The translations under genes were made by a program, and so were the position numbers. Shown here piece after piece: positions 23,784-37,117 of a stretch of 64,000 nt of DNA. The first letter of the stretch is position 1; every line of letters starts with the position of its first letter. The stretch is from Glycine soja (Eukaryota; Streptophyta; Magnoliopsida; Fabales; Fabaceae): contig NC_041005.1 of the NCBI RefSeq assembly GCF_004193775.1, positions 9,550,501 through 9,614,500 of the forward strand. Reading direction: 5' to 3'. Below the pieces are notes generated by a model. The model was not told where the DNA came from. It saw only the letters and a list, made by a program, of their open reading frames with translations, and made no database searches.

Positions 23784-26700
23784 ATGGCTATAGGCGTAGC
23801 AGTTTCCGGTATGTACACGCTCACTCCAACTCTCTCTTCATTCAAGCACCCCACGCGCCTCTTCTCACGCGCTGCTTTCACTGCAAAGCTTCCACTTCAA
23901 TTTCGAGCTTCTTCAACGTCCTTCATCGACACCGAAACCAATCCAAGAGTAACACTTCTTCTCCCTCCAATCCAGTGCCCTTATTACACACATACTATTT
24001 CTCATTTACACATTTTATCAAACACTTGCGTGAGGAACGTAATTTTGTGCTTAGGAATCCAACGTAGTAGTAGTTGAAAAGGACGTAAGCAGTAGAAGCA
24101 GCAATTCGTTGGCTTGTCCCGTATGTTACGATTCCTTGACATGGAACGGTGATCCTGGTTTCTCCGTGTGAGTTAATTCAACAATCGATTGTTTCCTTTC
24201 ATTATATGTATTATGAATTTGGCCACATATGTTTATTTGTATTCACTGGTTGCTGTGGATGATTTTTTGACGCAGAGATACTATCACTGGATCTAGTTTT
24301 CAATGCAGCACCTGTCAGAAAACATATATTGGTAACCAAACGCATCTCGATCTCACCGCTACAGGTGGAGCTAAGAGCTATGGTGAATCGATGCCAGCTT
24401 CCACAGAGCTTTTCAGGCATTCTAGTTCCCTTTCTTTTACTTGATTTAAAATGCTTTTGTCTTCCTTTTAATCGTGTTCCTACACTATTTGATATATCAT
24501 TTTTCAGTTTTAGCGAATTTAGGTACCACTGGACATAGATGTCGCATGGATATGAACAAACTAGTGCTAATAATGTCTAATTTGTTGTCTAAATCCTATG
24601 GAGTTGAATTTGAAACTAAATTTGCCACTTTTATTATGCATACTGATTGTTTGTTGAATCAGGGTGCCATTGATATCATTTCTCTATGAGAGGGGCTGGC
24701 GTCAAACCTTTTCTGTGTGGGGTGGTTTTCCTGGTCCTGAGAAAGAGGTTAACCAAATGTCCCTCTTCCTAATAATAATTCCCTCTTGATGAACCCACGT
24801 TATATATATATTTTTTTAATTTAATTAATGGTTTCTCATTGACAAGTCCTGTTGTTTATCCTTTAGCTTATTTTTTCTTCAATAAGCTACTATCCAATTG
24901 GAATAATAGTCATTCTTCATTTAGAGTTTACTGGAGCATCATCGACTATATATAAGTACTTAAGTAGTAAATGCAAAGTTAAAACTTAATTATTTGCAAA
25001 TAAAAGCTACATATCCTAATAATTGAAATAAGGACTTTAGCTTGTGAACCTCAGATCGTTAACTCGCCTCCATGAGGAAGCAAAATTTATTCACTGATGT
25101 CACCTCCATTAGGTTCAATGTCCTGAAACCTTTATCATTCAGTTTGTCTTATTTACCTTTGCGCGATTGGTGAAAAGAATTATGAATTTGGATATGGTGC
25201 TGCAAATATATAAGATGAAATTCTTTGAAATACTAATGAATCTGTCTTCTATTGTGTTATATACTTTTATATTAGAATTAACTTGTAGATGTGTGACTAC
25301 TTTATGTTCATTTTCTTTTGATGTGATTTAACAGTCAATCATGCCTTCTACTGAATTTGACTGCAGTTTGAATTGATGAAGGGTTTCTTAAAGCCAATAT
25401 TGGGAGGAAATATCATTGATGCTAGTTGTGCAAGTGGATTATTTTCAAGATTATTTGCAAAAAGTGGACTGTTTTCTTTCATTGTTGCTCTAGACTACTC
25501 AGAAAACATGTTGCAGCAATGTTATGAATTCATTCAGCAGGAAGAAAACTTTCCAAAAGAGTACACAGTTTATATTTCTAAATTAATTAGAACATTATTA
25601 TATCTAACTTTTGAATTCAAAGTTCTATTGCAACTATTTAACTCATTCTTTTATTCATATTACAATCACAACTATAATTAATATTTCTGTTTTTAGGAAC
25701 TTCATCTTGGTTAGAGCAGACATATCTAGGCTCCCCTTTGTTTCCAGTTCTGTTGATGCTGTACATGCAGGCGCAGCTCTCCACTGTTGGCCTTCACCAT
25801 TAGCTGCTGTAAGTGAATAATTATTCATTAATGTCTTGATTTTGCAGAAAAATGTTTCATTTGTTTAAAATATCTGTGGCAGTGGCTTAGGGAAAATCAT
25901 TTAGCCGTGGTTTATGAGATGTTTACAAAGTTTTTATAAATGCAATCCCTAAAGATTTATGCAGTATTGTGTCAGCATCAACTAAGAACGTATTTCATAC
26001 TTTTAATGATGCTAGCTGATTTTAAAAATAAGCTTCTTCTGCAAGGTGGATAAATTTCTTCTGTTGATTTGTCACTTTGCAGTACGCATAGTTTAGTCAT
26101 CTGGTCGTGCCTTGCATCACTCTGCTTAGTCTGTAACTTCATTCTGTTTGTCCGTAATTTGTGTCATATATTTTAACAGGTAGCTGAAATAAGTCGTGTT
26201 TTACGACCTGGAGGTGTATTTGTCGCAACCACTTACATACTTGATGGGCCTTTTTCTGTTATCCCATTTTTAAGTTCCCTGCGGCAGGTATAAAACTTTG
26301 AATTATATTATTTATTATTTATAAATACATTTTTTTATGACACTTTCTACGGTATTATTTTTTATATCTATCTCCATTACATCTATCGTTTTATTCCACA
26401 CTTGTCTGTTTTGTCTTTGTTGTAAAACAAATTGTATAAGTTTGTTGTATAATAAAAAAAATTGCTTGGAATTCTTGTATAAGTGTTGGCATGCTCTATC
26501 TGAATTGATAAACTCAGTGAGAGTAACAAGATTTACTTTGTTCAGTTGTTTTTTGTTGCTTTTTTCTTAATTTGGATATGCTAGGTTCGATTCAGTTTAT
26601 CAATGGAAGTTAGCATTATTTTAGTTTCTCCATATCATAAAAAGAAATCAATTTAGTCTCAGTATTGCGTTTGTGCATGGAAGAATGATTTTGATTTCAA

Positions 26701-27012
26701 TTTCCTGGAAGCATGATTTTGATTTCAATTTCCACGACTGAGGGATTACAGTATTCTCAAATCTCAACTCAATCTTTCAGTCACAAAAATGAATGTTTAT
26801 TCTAGAAACTTTCATATCATCTTTTTTTATTTCTGTAAGTTTTGAATAATGGAAATTTGTTCACGTTTTAGAATGTAAGGCAAGTGTCTGGGAGCTACAT
26901 CTTTCTCTCTGAACGTGAACTTGAAGATCTCTGCAGGGCATGTGGGCTAGTTGGATTTAAATGCATTAGAAATGGGCTTTTTGTGATGATCTCTGCTACA
27001 AAGCCCAGTTAA
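23784..27012 (+). CDS. Plastid-type SAM-dependent methyltransferase (At1g78140-like), eight exons
   Basis: Proposed exons are 23784-23948, 24055-24167, 24276-24416, 24663-24747, 25367-25560, 25697-25808, 26180-26287 and 26872-27012. Together they make 1059 nt with no internal stop, encoding 352 aa. This is about the length I recall for Arabidopsis At1g78140 (uncharacterised methyltransferase, chloroplastic). Residues 1-55 are Ser/Thr/Arg-rich like a transit peptide. C76xxC79 and C103xxC106 form a zinc-ribbon-like pair. The Rossmann fold follows: motif I IIDASCASG (184-192, with A190 where the relative has G), the acidic post-I residue D211 in VALDYSEN, then DAVHAGAALHCWPSP and LRPGGVFV. The substrate is unknown; the fold is that of Methyltransf_11 enzymes. 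Intron 3 begins GC rather than GT (24417). The other introns are GT-AG. The start ATG has a good context (gtgATGGc). It looks intact. Confidence 0.88.
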
Positions 27013-30000
27013 GGTTTGAGTTTCCTGGTGCTCTCTTTGCTGCCTTCTAAACACATTTTGCTGAAGCCTACATTTCTTTACTTAATCATTTTGAATCGTT
27101 AGCAGATAAAAATGCTGCATGTTGATCTGTTCAAATTTGTAGTTTGACTTGGTAATATAAAGTAGGCTTCACTTAGAGAAATGATATTTATACATAAATT
27201 TCTGCATTACATCGTTCTCATATGGGGTGTCCAAGTCATAAAGATATATGTAAATATCGTTACTCTTTCTTCAAATTTTTTTTAACTTCTTTTAGGATTT
27301 GATTCATATAACACAAAATATTACAGTTCTGTCACTGGAGATCGGAGTAATAAGGATATTCTTTACTATTCAATGTTTTTAAACTTCAGATGATCTGTAC
27401 TTGATTATATTGCATTTAAACAAGGGAACTTTTTCCCTCAAAGGAAGGTAAGCTAAAACCAAGGCCAAGGGAGTCTCTTTTGTCACCCTGCTCGTGTGAT
27501 TCATAGTTTGATTGACCATTATGGGTCATAATATTCACTAAAATTTAAGGCTGAATTGTAATTTTAATTTTTTTTATAATTTTAAATCTATGATTTTGGT
27601 TCTTATATTTATAAACCAAGATATTTAATTTTTTTTTATTTTTTAAAATAAACAATTTTAGTTCTGTCGTTAGTTGACTGTTTGTTAAGCATCTAAAGTC
27701 AAATATTGACTTTGATGTGATATATTAGAGAGTTGAACTCATGACCTTTTATTTAAAGATAAAACAATAAATTATTAAGACATTTATTTTTTTAGTTAAT
27801 TTTATGAATATTAGTTTATATATATCATTAGTCAAAAGTTATTAATTTTTTTGAATTATAAAAATTTATAAATTAAAATAAAATCTTTAATCTTTAATAT
27901 TTAATTTTACATGTATTTTTTATTATAAAATTTTATTTTAATATAAATTCATAAATTATTATATATAAAAAATCGTTCATATTTTATTGTGATTTAAAAA
28001 AAATCATAAACTAATATATATACTATTTTAAAAAAATATTTTATGTAATTTATAGAAATTAAGTAAATTTAAAATAATATTTACTATAAAATTCTTAAAA
28101 TACACTAAGGTGTAACTTACTAGCCTTCTCCTTTTAAACTCTTAAAAAATAAGTAGATGCATGTCAGTAAATCTCATAAACATTATTTATATAGTAGTAT
28201 AACTTATATTTAGTTATTCTTATTAAATTTATTTTTAATAAATTTATAGATTGATTTATTCATTTATGTAGTAATTATTGATGCAATTATTGTGTTTCAT
28301 TAGTTATATTAATTATATCGAGTAGTGAATGTTGGTAAATATCTTATTTGTAATTTAATATTTTAAATATATTATCCTTTTCTTAAGCAATTTTTCTAAA
28401 TATATTCTGCTCCCCAACTCAATCTTTTCGTAATCCATTAAACTCCTTTTGGGATTGAATATTAGGTGAATATTTTATTTTATTAACATTAGCAGTTTTA
28501 TAAGTGAAGGAGAGTTGTTTTATTCTGTTTTGATTTTTTTAACGTTAAAAGATTTTTTTTAAGCTTAATGATTAGTTTTAACTTTAATCGGTTTGGTAAG
28601 CTCGTATTTCTCCCGCATGTAATTTCACGGAGTGTGCTGTAGTTTTTTTGTTTTTTAAGATACTACACGTTGAGTTGTGTTGATATATATGTCTCTCCTT
28701 CTTTAGAAAAAAGGACACAAACAAAAAAGTATTTTCGCTAGTCACTACAAATAATAATATTTTCTTCTAATATTCTTCTCTTCCTATTTTTATAAAAAAA
28801 AATACTTTTTAAGATAAAGAGCATTGATGTTTAAAAAATTTAGGTATTCTTTACTTGTATACGGACAGGTTAAAAATTATTTTCATACATATATATGTTA
28901 AAAATACTATTGTCATACATATATATGTTAAAAATTATTTTATCTAAATATCTTAGTAATACATTTACTCCTTTGTGTTTGTATTTGTGTACAATAATAA
29001 TAATATAAAAACTAGAGAGCAATAATAACATGGGGAGAAATAAGTGACACAATTCCCGAACTTGTTCCATTTGTTTTACTAACCAAAAAGGACAATATTA
29101 AAGTCGCAACCATGGAAGAGAATGAAAAATAGAAAGAAGAAAAAAAGGCAGAGATATGGATTTTGAGATTAATAGAATGAGTATCATTAAAAATCAGAAG
29201 AATAGGACAAAAGCAAAAGTGAAGAGAAGTTATGCCTACTTATACTCCACAGCTCCTTATGCTTATTCTTCATGCCGAAGGGAGGCACAGAGAGGGGGGA
29301 AAAGATCGAAGTGCGATAATAAATAGCAGTTCAACAATTTTTAATGGCTGTGTCACTTACTCTTATACATGTATAGCATGACACTGAAAACTGAGAAAAC
29401 AAAGTAGCGCAGAGGAGAAATTGAGCGAGAAAGTTGGAGGGGGGAGGGTGATATCCTTACTAGAGAACAGATTATTCTTTATTTCTCTGGCATGGGCCAT
29501 AGTGATTCCAATTGGGTGAGACTCACATGTCACCACGTCCTCTCAGTGTGTGTCCTCTTCTTTTATTTACACATGTCACGCACTAAGTGATTTAGTAGTC
29601 TGGACTTCAGGTGATGAAAGAAGATGATGTATGCTCTACTCTTGATTTTAAGTTGAAAAATTGATTGGGTATTCTAAAATTAATTTTGAATATATCTTAA
29701 TATGTTGGGTGAAAATTGTTTTTTTTTTGTTTAAAATTAATTTTAAATTGAAATAATATTGAATAATTTTTGTATTTATTCAAAAATTTGGGTTGAATTT
29801 TATTCTTAAGTTGTTTTTATAATAAAATAATTTAAACATAAATGATATTATTTTCAAATTAATTTTAACCAAAATCAATTTTATAAAATTAATTTCATTT
29901 AAAATTAATTTTATCAATCTTAATCCATACACCCACTTAACATGCTTGAATCATAGTATATAAACTACACTTTATATAAAAATTTAAACATAAGAAAATT

Positions 30001-33000
30001 TAATAAATAAATTATAGAATTTATTATTTAATTTATTTTTATACAATAAATACAAACATATACTCAATTTTGATATTGTTCTAATATAGTAAGCGACTAA
30101 GTGATGTAGGAGAAAAATAATAAAAAAAATAAGAAGAGAAATGTAATTGTATGTTTATATTTATTATTTTATGAAAAAGAAAATAATATTTTCTCTTCCT
30201 ATCTTTCTATTATTTTTCTATTACATCACATATACTATATTAAAATAATATAAATAGTATAATATTAAATAAATAATATAATATTAGTTATGTGTGGAAA
30301 AAAAATCAGAAGAAAACGAGGTAAGGAGATGAAATGCCAAAATGATTGTATGTTTATATTTATTATATGAAAAATGCATTAAATAATAAATTATATAATT
30401 TATTTATTAATAAATTATATTTATTTTATTATTTAAACTTATTATTTTTAAAGTGGATTTAACATTGAATTAAGTATTTTGATATATATATATATATACT
30501 TTTGTTATACATAATATAGTATTTATATTATGAATTAAATAATAAGTGGATTGGTGGTTTATGCAGTGAAAGAAAAGGAGAACGTCATGGATTTAAATTT
30601 TCCGTCAATTAATTTTATCATTTTCTAAATTATAAATTTTATTTAAGATTAAAACTACACAATTAATAAAAAATGATCGAAATTGCAGATAAGATATTAG
30701 AGATCAAAAGTGTACTTTAACTTTATTTTTTTATTTATACAAATTGTTTTTAGGCCACCATAAAATTAGTATGAAGTATTCATCAGATTTTTTTTTGACA
30801 AAATTACATTAAGTAACTTAGTTGATTATCTTTAATAAGTTTTTTCTCTTAATAATTTTTTTTATCTATGAAATTTAAACTTGAGATCTAACTTAAGAAG
30901 AGAATTCCACTTGGATCAACAACACATTAGTTTGTGTGAATTTACTTTATATTGGATAATAATAATTATATTATTTTTATTTTTTTAAACTCACAATCTA
31001 AAAGAAACCATACAATTAGATATTTAGTTTTTTTTATATATTCATTATGTAGTCATGTTTATTGGGTTTGAAACACATGAATCCGTTACCCAAACCAAAT
31101 TATAAATTGAGTGTAAAAAAGAACTTCCAACTTAATTCAATGACTGAATTCAATCCATAAAATTATAATTGAGTTGAGTTTGACAAGTGTTTTGGCATAA
31201 TGAATACGGCCGGCCTTTACTCTTTTAGAATTTTATTCACACCACTAAAATGGACAAATGACGTTAGGCCTTAGTACACTTCGGAGTTTACAATTAACTA
31301 TTTGTATTAAAAGCGATTAACCAAGTGATTGATTCGAGTGGTGATATATTTGGATTCCCAAAATAAGTGGTTTGGAATTCAAAGTGTAACTCTTGAGTGT
31401 AAAAGATATAGTTTAAAAAAAATCACTTTTTTAAGTGTCTTCATATTCTCTAAAAGAAATTACTTTCCATAAACAACTAAAAATAATCATTACAATCCTA
31501 TACATACTCAACAGAATAACTAACTCTAAACATCTATATGACTATAGCCCTAAGCTGGACACGAGATAATATTTTGTATAAATAATATTATTCATAAAAC
31601 CTATTTTTTATTATAATTATTTATTTTCATTGAGCTACATCAAATTAAGATGTTTATGGCTATGTAGCTATATTAAATATTTAGAAGAGAGTTTTACTAC
31701 TAATAATAATTTTAATCAAATCAAACATGACTGTATTTAATAAAAAATATTTGTAATTTAAAAAAAAAACTAAGACATTTATTTCTGATTTAATAAATTT
31801 ATGCATGATTAACATTACCTAGAATTGGAGGTCATATTCAAGGCCTCAAGGGTAACGTAAGATGTAATAGAATCAGAGAGAAAAAATACATTCATTTCAT
31901 TTAGGATATTTATACACATTTTTTATTTATTTCTTTCTTTCTTTTCTTTAATCTCCCAATGTCATAAAACAACGAGAAGGTGTCTATAGCTGAAGTCAAA
32001 CTTTTAGGTAGCCATATGGACCACACAGACGAATAGTGTTACTAGGTTAGCGGCAATTTGCAAGTTGCGGCTGCCGCAAGAATTTTCAGCTAGCAAATAT
32101 AATAGATGTATGTAGCACATTATTTAACGTATTTATTTTAATATATTATTTATTATTAATTAAAATTTATTTAAAATTATAAATTATGAATATAATTTAT
32201 TAAATAAGAGCTGAAACATATATAATTTATATTTTTAAAATAAATTTTAGTCATTAACAGATATTATTAGTGACAGTGTGTTAGAATTTTTTTTGAAAAA
32301 AAAATAACACATTTAGAAAATGTGCTACTTATATCTCCAAATATCAAAATTATTATCATTTCAAAAGGTGTATGTGAATCCATTTGAGTTGAATTTGATT
32401 AAACTTGTAATCTAATCCAATTAAATTTAAATGGATTGGTTTAGGTTGATTTTTAATAAAAAAATAAAAATAAAATTCAACCTAAACTAATCTATTTGTA
32501 AATGGTTTGAGTTAGATTATTTCAAAGGATTAAAATATTTTAATTCGTCTATTATTTTTTTAAATAATATCTTTTATAAGTTAAATTTTTTATTAAATAA
32601 AATATTAAATATATTATTTATAATTGTTATGTGTAGTCAAATCGTAAAAGAAAAAATCAAGGGAGGAATTATATTATTATTATCATCATCATTACATAGA
32701 CTAACATACTGTGTTAAACATGATTTAAAAATTAAAATATAATAAACAAGTTCAAAAACTATACTTACAAAGCCTAAAAAATCAAAAACTAAAACTATTA
32801 TAACAATTTGAAAATTCTAATGTTCTTAAATAGTCAAAGAGTAATGCCGTGGAAACTTTAATTAAATCTAAAATAATTCAAAATAAATTAAAAAACAAAA
32901 TAAATATTTTATAATTAGTTGAGAGTTGAAGTCTTAATGAGAATAATCGAGTAAAATTATTAAAACTAAGAAAAGAAAAGATGATATTACTCTTAGTTAC

Positions 33001-33034
33001 TAAACATGATAATAATAGTAATTAATCTATATAA

Positions 33035-33085
<51 letters not shown>

Positions 33086-34215
33086 CAAATTAACCAACAG
33101 ATTCGGATATTAAAACTGTGACCCAATGAAGAATTTGATGGACATAAATGCATTGGATCAAATTTAACTCAAATACAGAAAATATCTAACTTAATCAGTT
33201 TGACTTGATTTCAATCAATTTAAATTTATAAATGATAAATACGTGCAAACACCCCTACTCATTCCCTCCCCTTCCGTTGATAGATGCTTCGCAGCTAATT
33301 AAGAGTCATATAGCAGAAGTGCAGAACTCATCCACTCAACCATTTATTTGTTTACACACAAGTAGGCTTCCTAAATTTTGATGTTTTCCCAAAGCAATCA
33401 CAACAACAATCGTTTAAGATGTATAAATGATAAGATTTTATTTCTGAGAAAAAAAATATGCAAATTAGTGTAAAATAAATAATTCTAAATAATCATTTAA
33501 TCGTAATAATTATGTATGACTAATTTGTTAATTTTTAAAATAGTTATTTTAAAAGTCATATAAATAATAATTTATAACTAAATGAGATTGTAAAATCATT
33601 TTACATAATTATTAAACTCTTTATGTTATCCACCATTTTATTATATGTGATTATTTTTTAATGAAAATATTTTTAGTAACTATTCTCATTCTCGTTAACT
33701 TGTATAATTTTGCTTGGTTTTAACTTTTTGGTTCATCAAGGAGAAATATTTTGACTAATTTAGTGTTCGACTGAGAGATAAGTAAAGTCTGATAAAAAAA
33801 TATTTTTATCAAAAATCGAGCTCGGACAATACCCGAATGATTTAATCTTGTTAACATATTAACAACTTGGCTGAACTGGTATGGTGTGCTTTATCTTAAG
33901 TATTTAATTCTATTATGTTTATTTATAGTTAATACCTTCTTTCACATAATACTTTCTAATTTTTTCTAATCGAACCCAATTAAGGAACCCGCCCAATCCA
34001 ATTAGATTTTTATGGGTTGAATTGAGTTATTGGATTTTTTTTGTTTTAATTTAATGAAACTGATTATAATTGACTTGGGTGATGGATTTGGAGTTTTAGA
34101 TTTGACCAAAATTCAATTCAATTCAATCTAACACAATATTATTATATTTTATGATTATTGTCAATGATGTAAGTATTTTGAATTGTAAAACAATGTTATC
34201 TTTGTGATTATTGAA
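27013..34215. other. Long AT-rich intergenic region
   Basis: About 7.2 kb with no recognised gene. It has low-complexity A/T runs, (TA)n tracts, a short duplicated unit near 28870-28940 (catacatatatatgttaaaa twice) and degenerate MITE-like stretches. 27013 to roughly 27300 is likely the methyltransferase 3' UTR. Somewhat GC-richer DNA at 29220-29540 holds no clear frame. An unassigned non-coding RNA cannot be excluded. Confidence 0.45.
33038..33078. repeat. (TA)n microsatellite
   Basis: About 20 uninterrupted TA units. Confidence 0.92.
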
Positions 34216-34224
34216 TTCTATTAA

Positions 34225-34689
34225 GGCAAAATTGCATTTTTAGTCTCTCAGTTTATCTCCAGTTTCGGATTTGATTCCCCAGTAATTTAATTCACAACTT
34301 TAGTCTCCCTATTTTGTAAAATCGTGCGATGTTGATCCTCATGGCACAATTGGACGTTGACCGTTAACAAGTGATGTTGACTGTCACGTGTCACGTTCTT
34401 ATTGAATGATAATTGTCACGTGTCATGTTCTGATTGGTAAATGAAAACAACAATTCATTTCATCTTTCATGGAGTTGACATCCAATCAGAACATGACACG
34501 TAACAGTCATCATCCAATAAGAATGTGACACTTGGCCATCAATGTCACTTATTAATGATCAACGTCCAATTGTGACCTAGGGACCAAGCACAATTTTATA
34601 AAATATGGGACCAAATTTGTGAATTAAATGATTGGGAGACCAAGTCCGAAACTCAAGATAAATTGGGAGACCAAATTTACAATTTTGCT
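34225..34689. mobile_element. MULE-type MITE (465 bp) with long terminal inverted repeats
   Basis: The left end GGCAAAATTGCATTTTTAG pairs with the right end ...AATTTACAATTTTGCT. Inverted similarity continues for about 200 bp per arm (cagtttcggatttg against caagtccgaaactc, then CACGTGTCA/TGACACG motifs). It is flanked by a perfect 9-bp duplication TTCTATTAA (34216-34224 and 34690-34698), the length typical of Mutator-like elements. It has no coding capacity. The whole element can fold into one long hairpin. It sits about 1 kb upstream of the VQ pseudogene. Confidence 0.92.
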
Positions 34690-34698
34690 TTCTATTAA

Positions 34699-35180
34699 TA
34701 ATATTTTTTCATTTTTTGTCAAATAAAATATCTCACTATTATTTTAGCTTGATGATTTTTTTAAATTTTTTTCCAAGATCTAAGGTGACATGGATCTCAA
34801 AAAAAAAAAATTCAATCCAATCTAACTCAATTAAATTTAACTGAATTTGAATTTGATTAAAAATAGATAAAATTCAATTCATCAAACCATTTACACCTTA
34901 ATTAAAAGATTCAAATATATTTTTCATCATTATAAAATTTCCAAAGTTCAAATTTGGTTCATATAATATTTTTTATTTATCCACATGAAATTATATAATA
35001 GCATTTTTTTTATTCAAAATAAGATTCATATATGTATAATATTTTTGCATCATAACTGATATAAAAAATATTACATTTACATTAATTATATACATAATTA
35101 ATAAAAAAATATTTTTTATAAGAGTCAAATTCAAACTTTATTAATTTCTAGTGAAAAAAAACATGATCGTCAACATATAT
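34699..35180. other. AT-rich spacer before the inverted duplication
   Basis: No gene or repeat recognised. Confidence 0.5.
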
Positions 35181-37117
35181 CAACATATATAGTTCCATTT
35201 CACACCGCATGTCCACATCCTTTTTGGCTTTTTTTAACATTTACAACCCCCTCCCTCTCTTTCTCTCACTGTCCCTCTCACATTCACATGGAGCTTGACC
35301 TCTGACCAGCCACCGCCAACTCTTTTTTCTCTACTCCAATGACGACCCCACCAACCCCTTCACTCTCTTGAGGATCTTCTAAAGCTCTCTCTCTTTTTTT
35401 TTTTTTTTTTCTTTTTCTGAGCACAAACCCTAATTAACGCAAAAAGCCACGAGATCTATTCCTCTGTGAGTACCTCTCGTAATTGACGCCTTGCCCTTCT
35501 CTGCATCCTTTAACACTCTCATCTCACTCCCCACCCAATTAAGATCTATATGCATAATTTCCTTTTTCAAGAAAGTCGGTTTCACGTCCTGGAAACTTGA
35601 TCAGTGATCACCAAACACGTAATTCGGTTCTCAATTCCACAAGCTTTTCTTACTACCTAAGCTTTCTCTCTAGTTTTCTTTTTTGCTTAAGCAATGGATT
35701 CTGGCAACAGTGGAAGCATCTCTTCTAGCGATGATGAATACGATTCATCATCACACGCTCATCCATCGTTCCTCAATCATTTTGGTTCCATCTCCGACCC
35801 GCAACAACCATCTCTTGTTCCTTCTCATCCCTCAATGTTTGATCTTTCCTCAAACTATCTCCACTCTCTCTCACAATCCCACCCAAACCCCCATAATTCC
35901 TTCTTAAACTTAGACTCTCAAGGCCAAAGATCTGAACCCAATTGCACCCTCCATGAAAGCCTCCCATCTTCATCAGCAATACCAACAACAACAAATCAAT
36001 ACTTGTTGGGCCACGACAACGTTAATAATAATGCAAGACAACAACTCCCATCATCCCCACAGACCAACAACCTCATACGCAACTCGAAGAAACGAAGCAG
36101 AGCTTCAAGGCGTGCACCCACCACCGTTCTCACCACCGACACCAACAACTTCAGATCCATGGTTCAAGAGTTCACCGGAATCCCTGCACCCCCTTTCTCA
36201 CCTTCCTTCTCTCGCCGCATCCCTCTTCGCCCAAACCCTTTGCTTTCAACAACTTCATCAAGGACTTTGTTACATAACAACAGCATCTATGTTTCTCCTA
36301 ATAATAACTCCCTTAATTACCAACTACTTCCCGATCTATCTTTACCCTATCAGCCCCCACCACAGAATCTCATGCAAAATATTCACCCTATTCCCTCATT
36401 CCACCCCTCTTCTTCTCTTCATACTCTTGTCCCTACAGGGTTTGGTGCAAAGTCTTTATCCACCATGCCCACGCTTGATGCGCATGATCTGGTGGGTGCA
36501 CATGTACAAGGTCATCATGAGAATGTGGTTTCTGAGGGCATGTTTCTGAGGAGTGACGGCGGTGGAACTGGAGGAGGGAGAAGAGACCCGTTTAGGTGCT
36601 GAGATAATGAGAATAATAATAATTATGGCGGTTGCAAGCTCAACATCTCGGTTTCTGCATCGAGCAACTTGAACCATGAGAAGAACTTGGAGAATGGAAA
36701 TTCCCCTAGGGAAGGAGCTGTCGAAGCGTGGATTTGCTCTTCTGATCAATAGGATAATCTCGCGTGTGGTGTGAGAGAGAGTAAACAGTATTCTCAACTT
36801 GTGAATCATTGCAGCGTGGAATTTCAGATACTGCAATGAATTAAGAGCGTCATCATCATGATGATGTTGATCATAGTGGTCTAGTGTTTGGTGGTTAGCA
36901 TTTGCAGCTCCATTTGTTTTTTTTTTTTTTTTTTATTTTGTTCTAAATTTTTTTATACGAGTATTGTAGAGACTGTTATTTAGTAGATAGCTAGAATGAG
37001 ATTAATTTAATTATATAGTTATATATATACTACTTTTATTTGTACTTGATGATCTTATTATCCCTTTTCTTCTTTATGGTTGGGATCTAAAATGAATATT
37101 ATTACAGGAACTTTAGT
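35181..37117 (+). repeat. Left arm of the VQ inverted duplication
   Basis: Aligns in reverse with 38184-40209. Similarity starts at catatagttccatttcaca upstream and ends near attattacaggaa downstream. The coding core is almost identical, while the 5' flank (35181-35693) and the distal 3' flank (after about 36825) show many substitutions and indels. Confidence 0.92.
35694..36752 (+). pseudogene. VQ-motif protein gene, copy 1, with premature stop
   Basis: A 353-codon intronless frame is interrupted by TGA at codon 303 (36601-36603), where the partner copy has TTA (Leu). Beyond the stop the frame runs on undamaged to TAG at 36750-36752. The open part encodes 302 aa, including a basic stretch KKRSRASRR (132-140) and the VQ core FRSMVQEFTG (153-162). 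The shortened product would keep the VQ core and lose 50 C-terminal residues, so it might still function. VQ proteins are plant nuclear cofactors that bind WRKY factors, often in defence and jasmonate responses; that is family knowledge. The 5' flank differs from copy 2, so regulation may differ. It could also be called a truncated gene rather than a pseudogene. Confidence 0.85.

Noticed and set aside
35953..36549. 198-codon frame overlapping VQ copy 1 (and its mirror at 38753-39349)
   Set aside because: It lies in another frame of the VQ coding sequence and is conserved only because the two DNA copies are almost identical. The VQ frame has the recognisable motif and domain.
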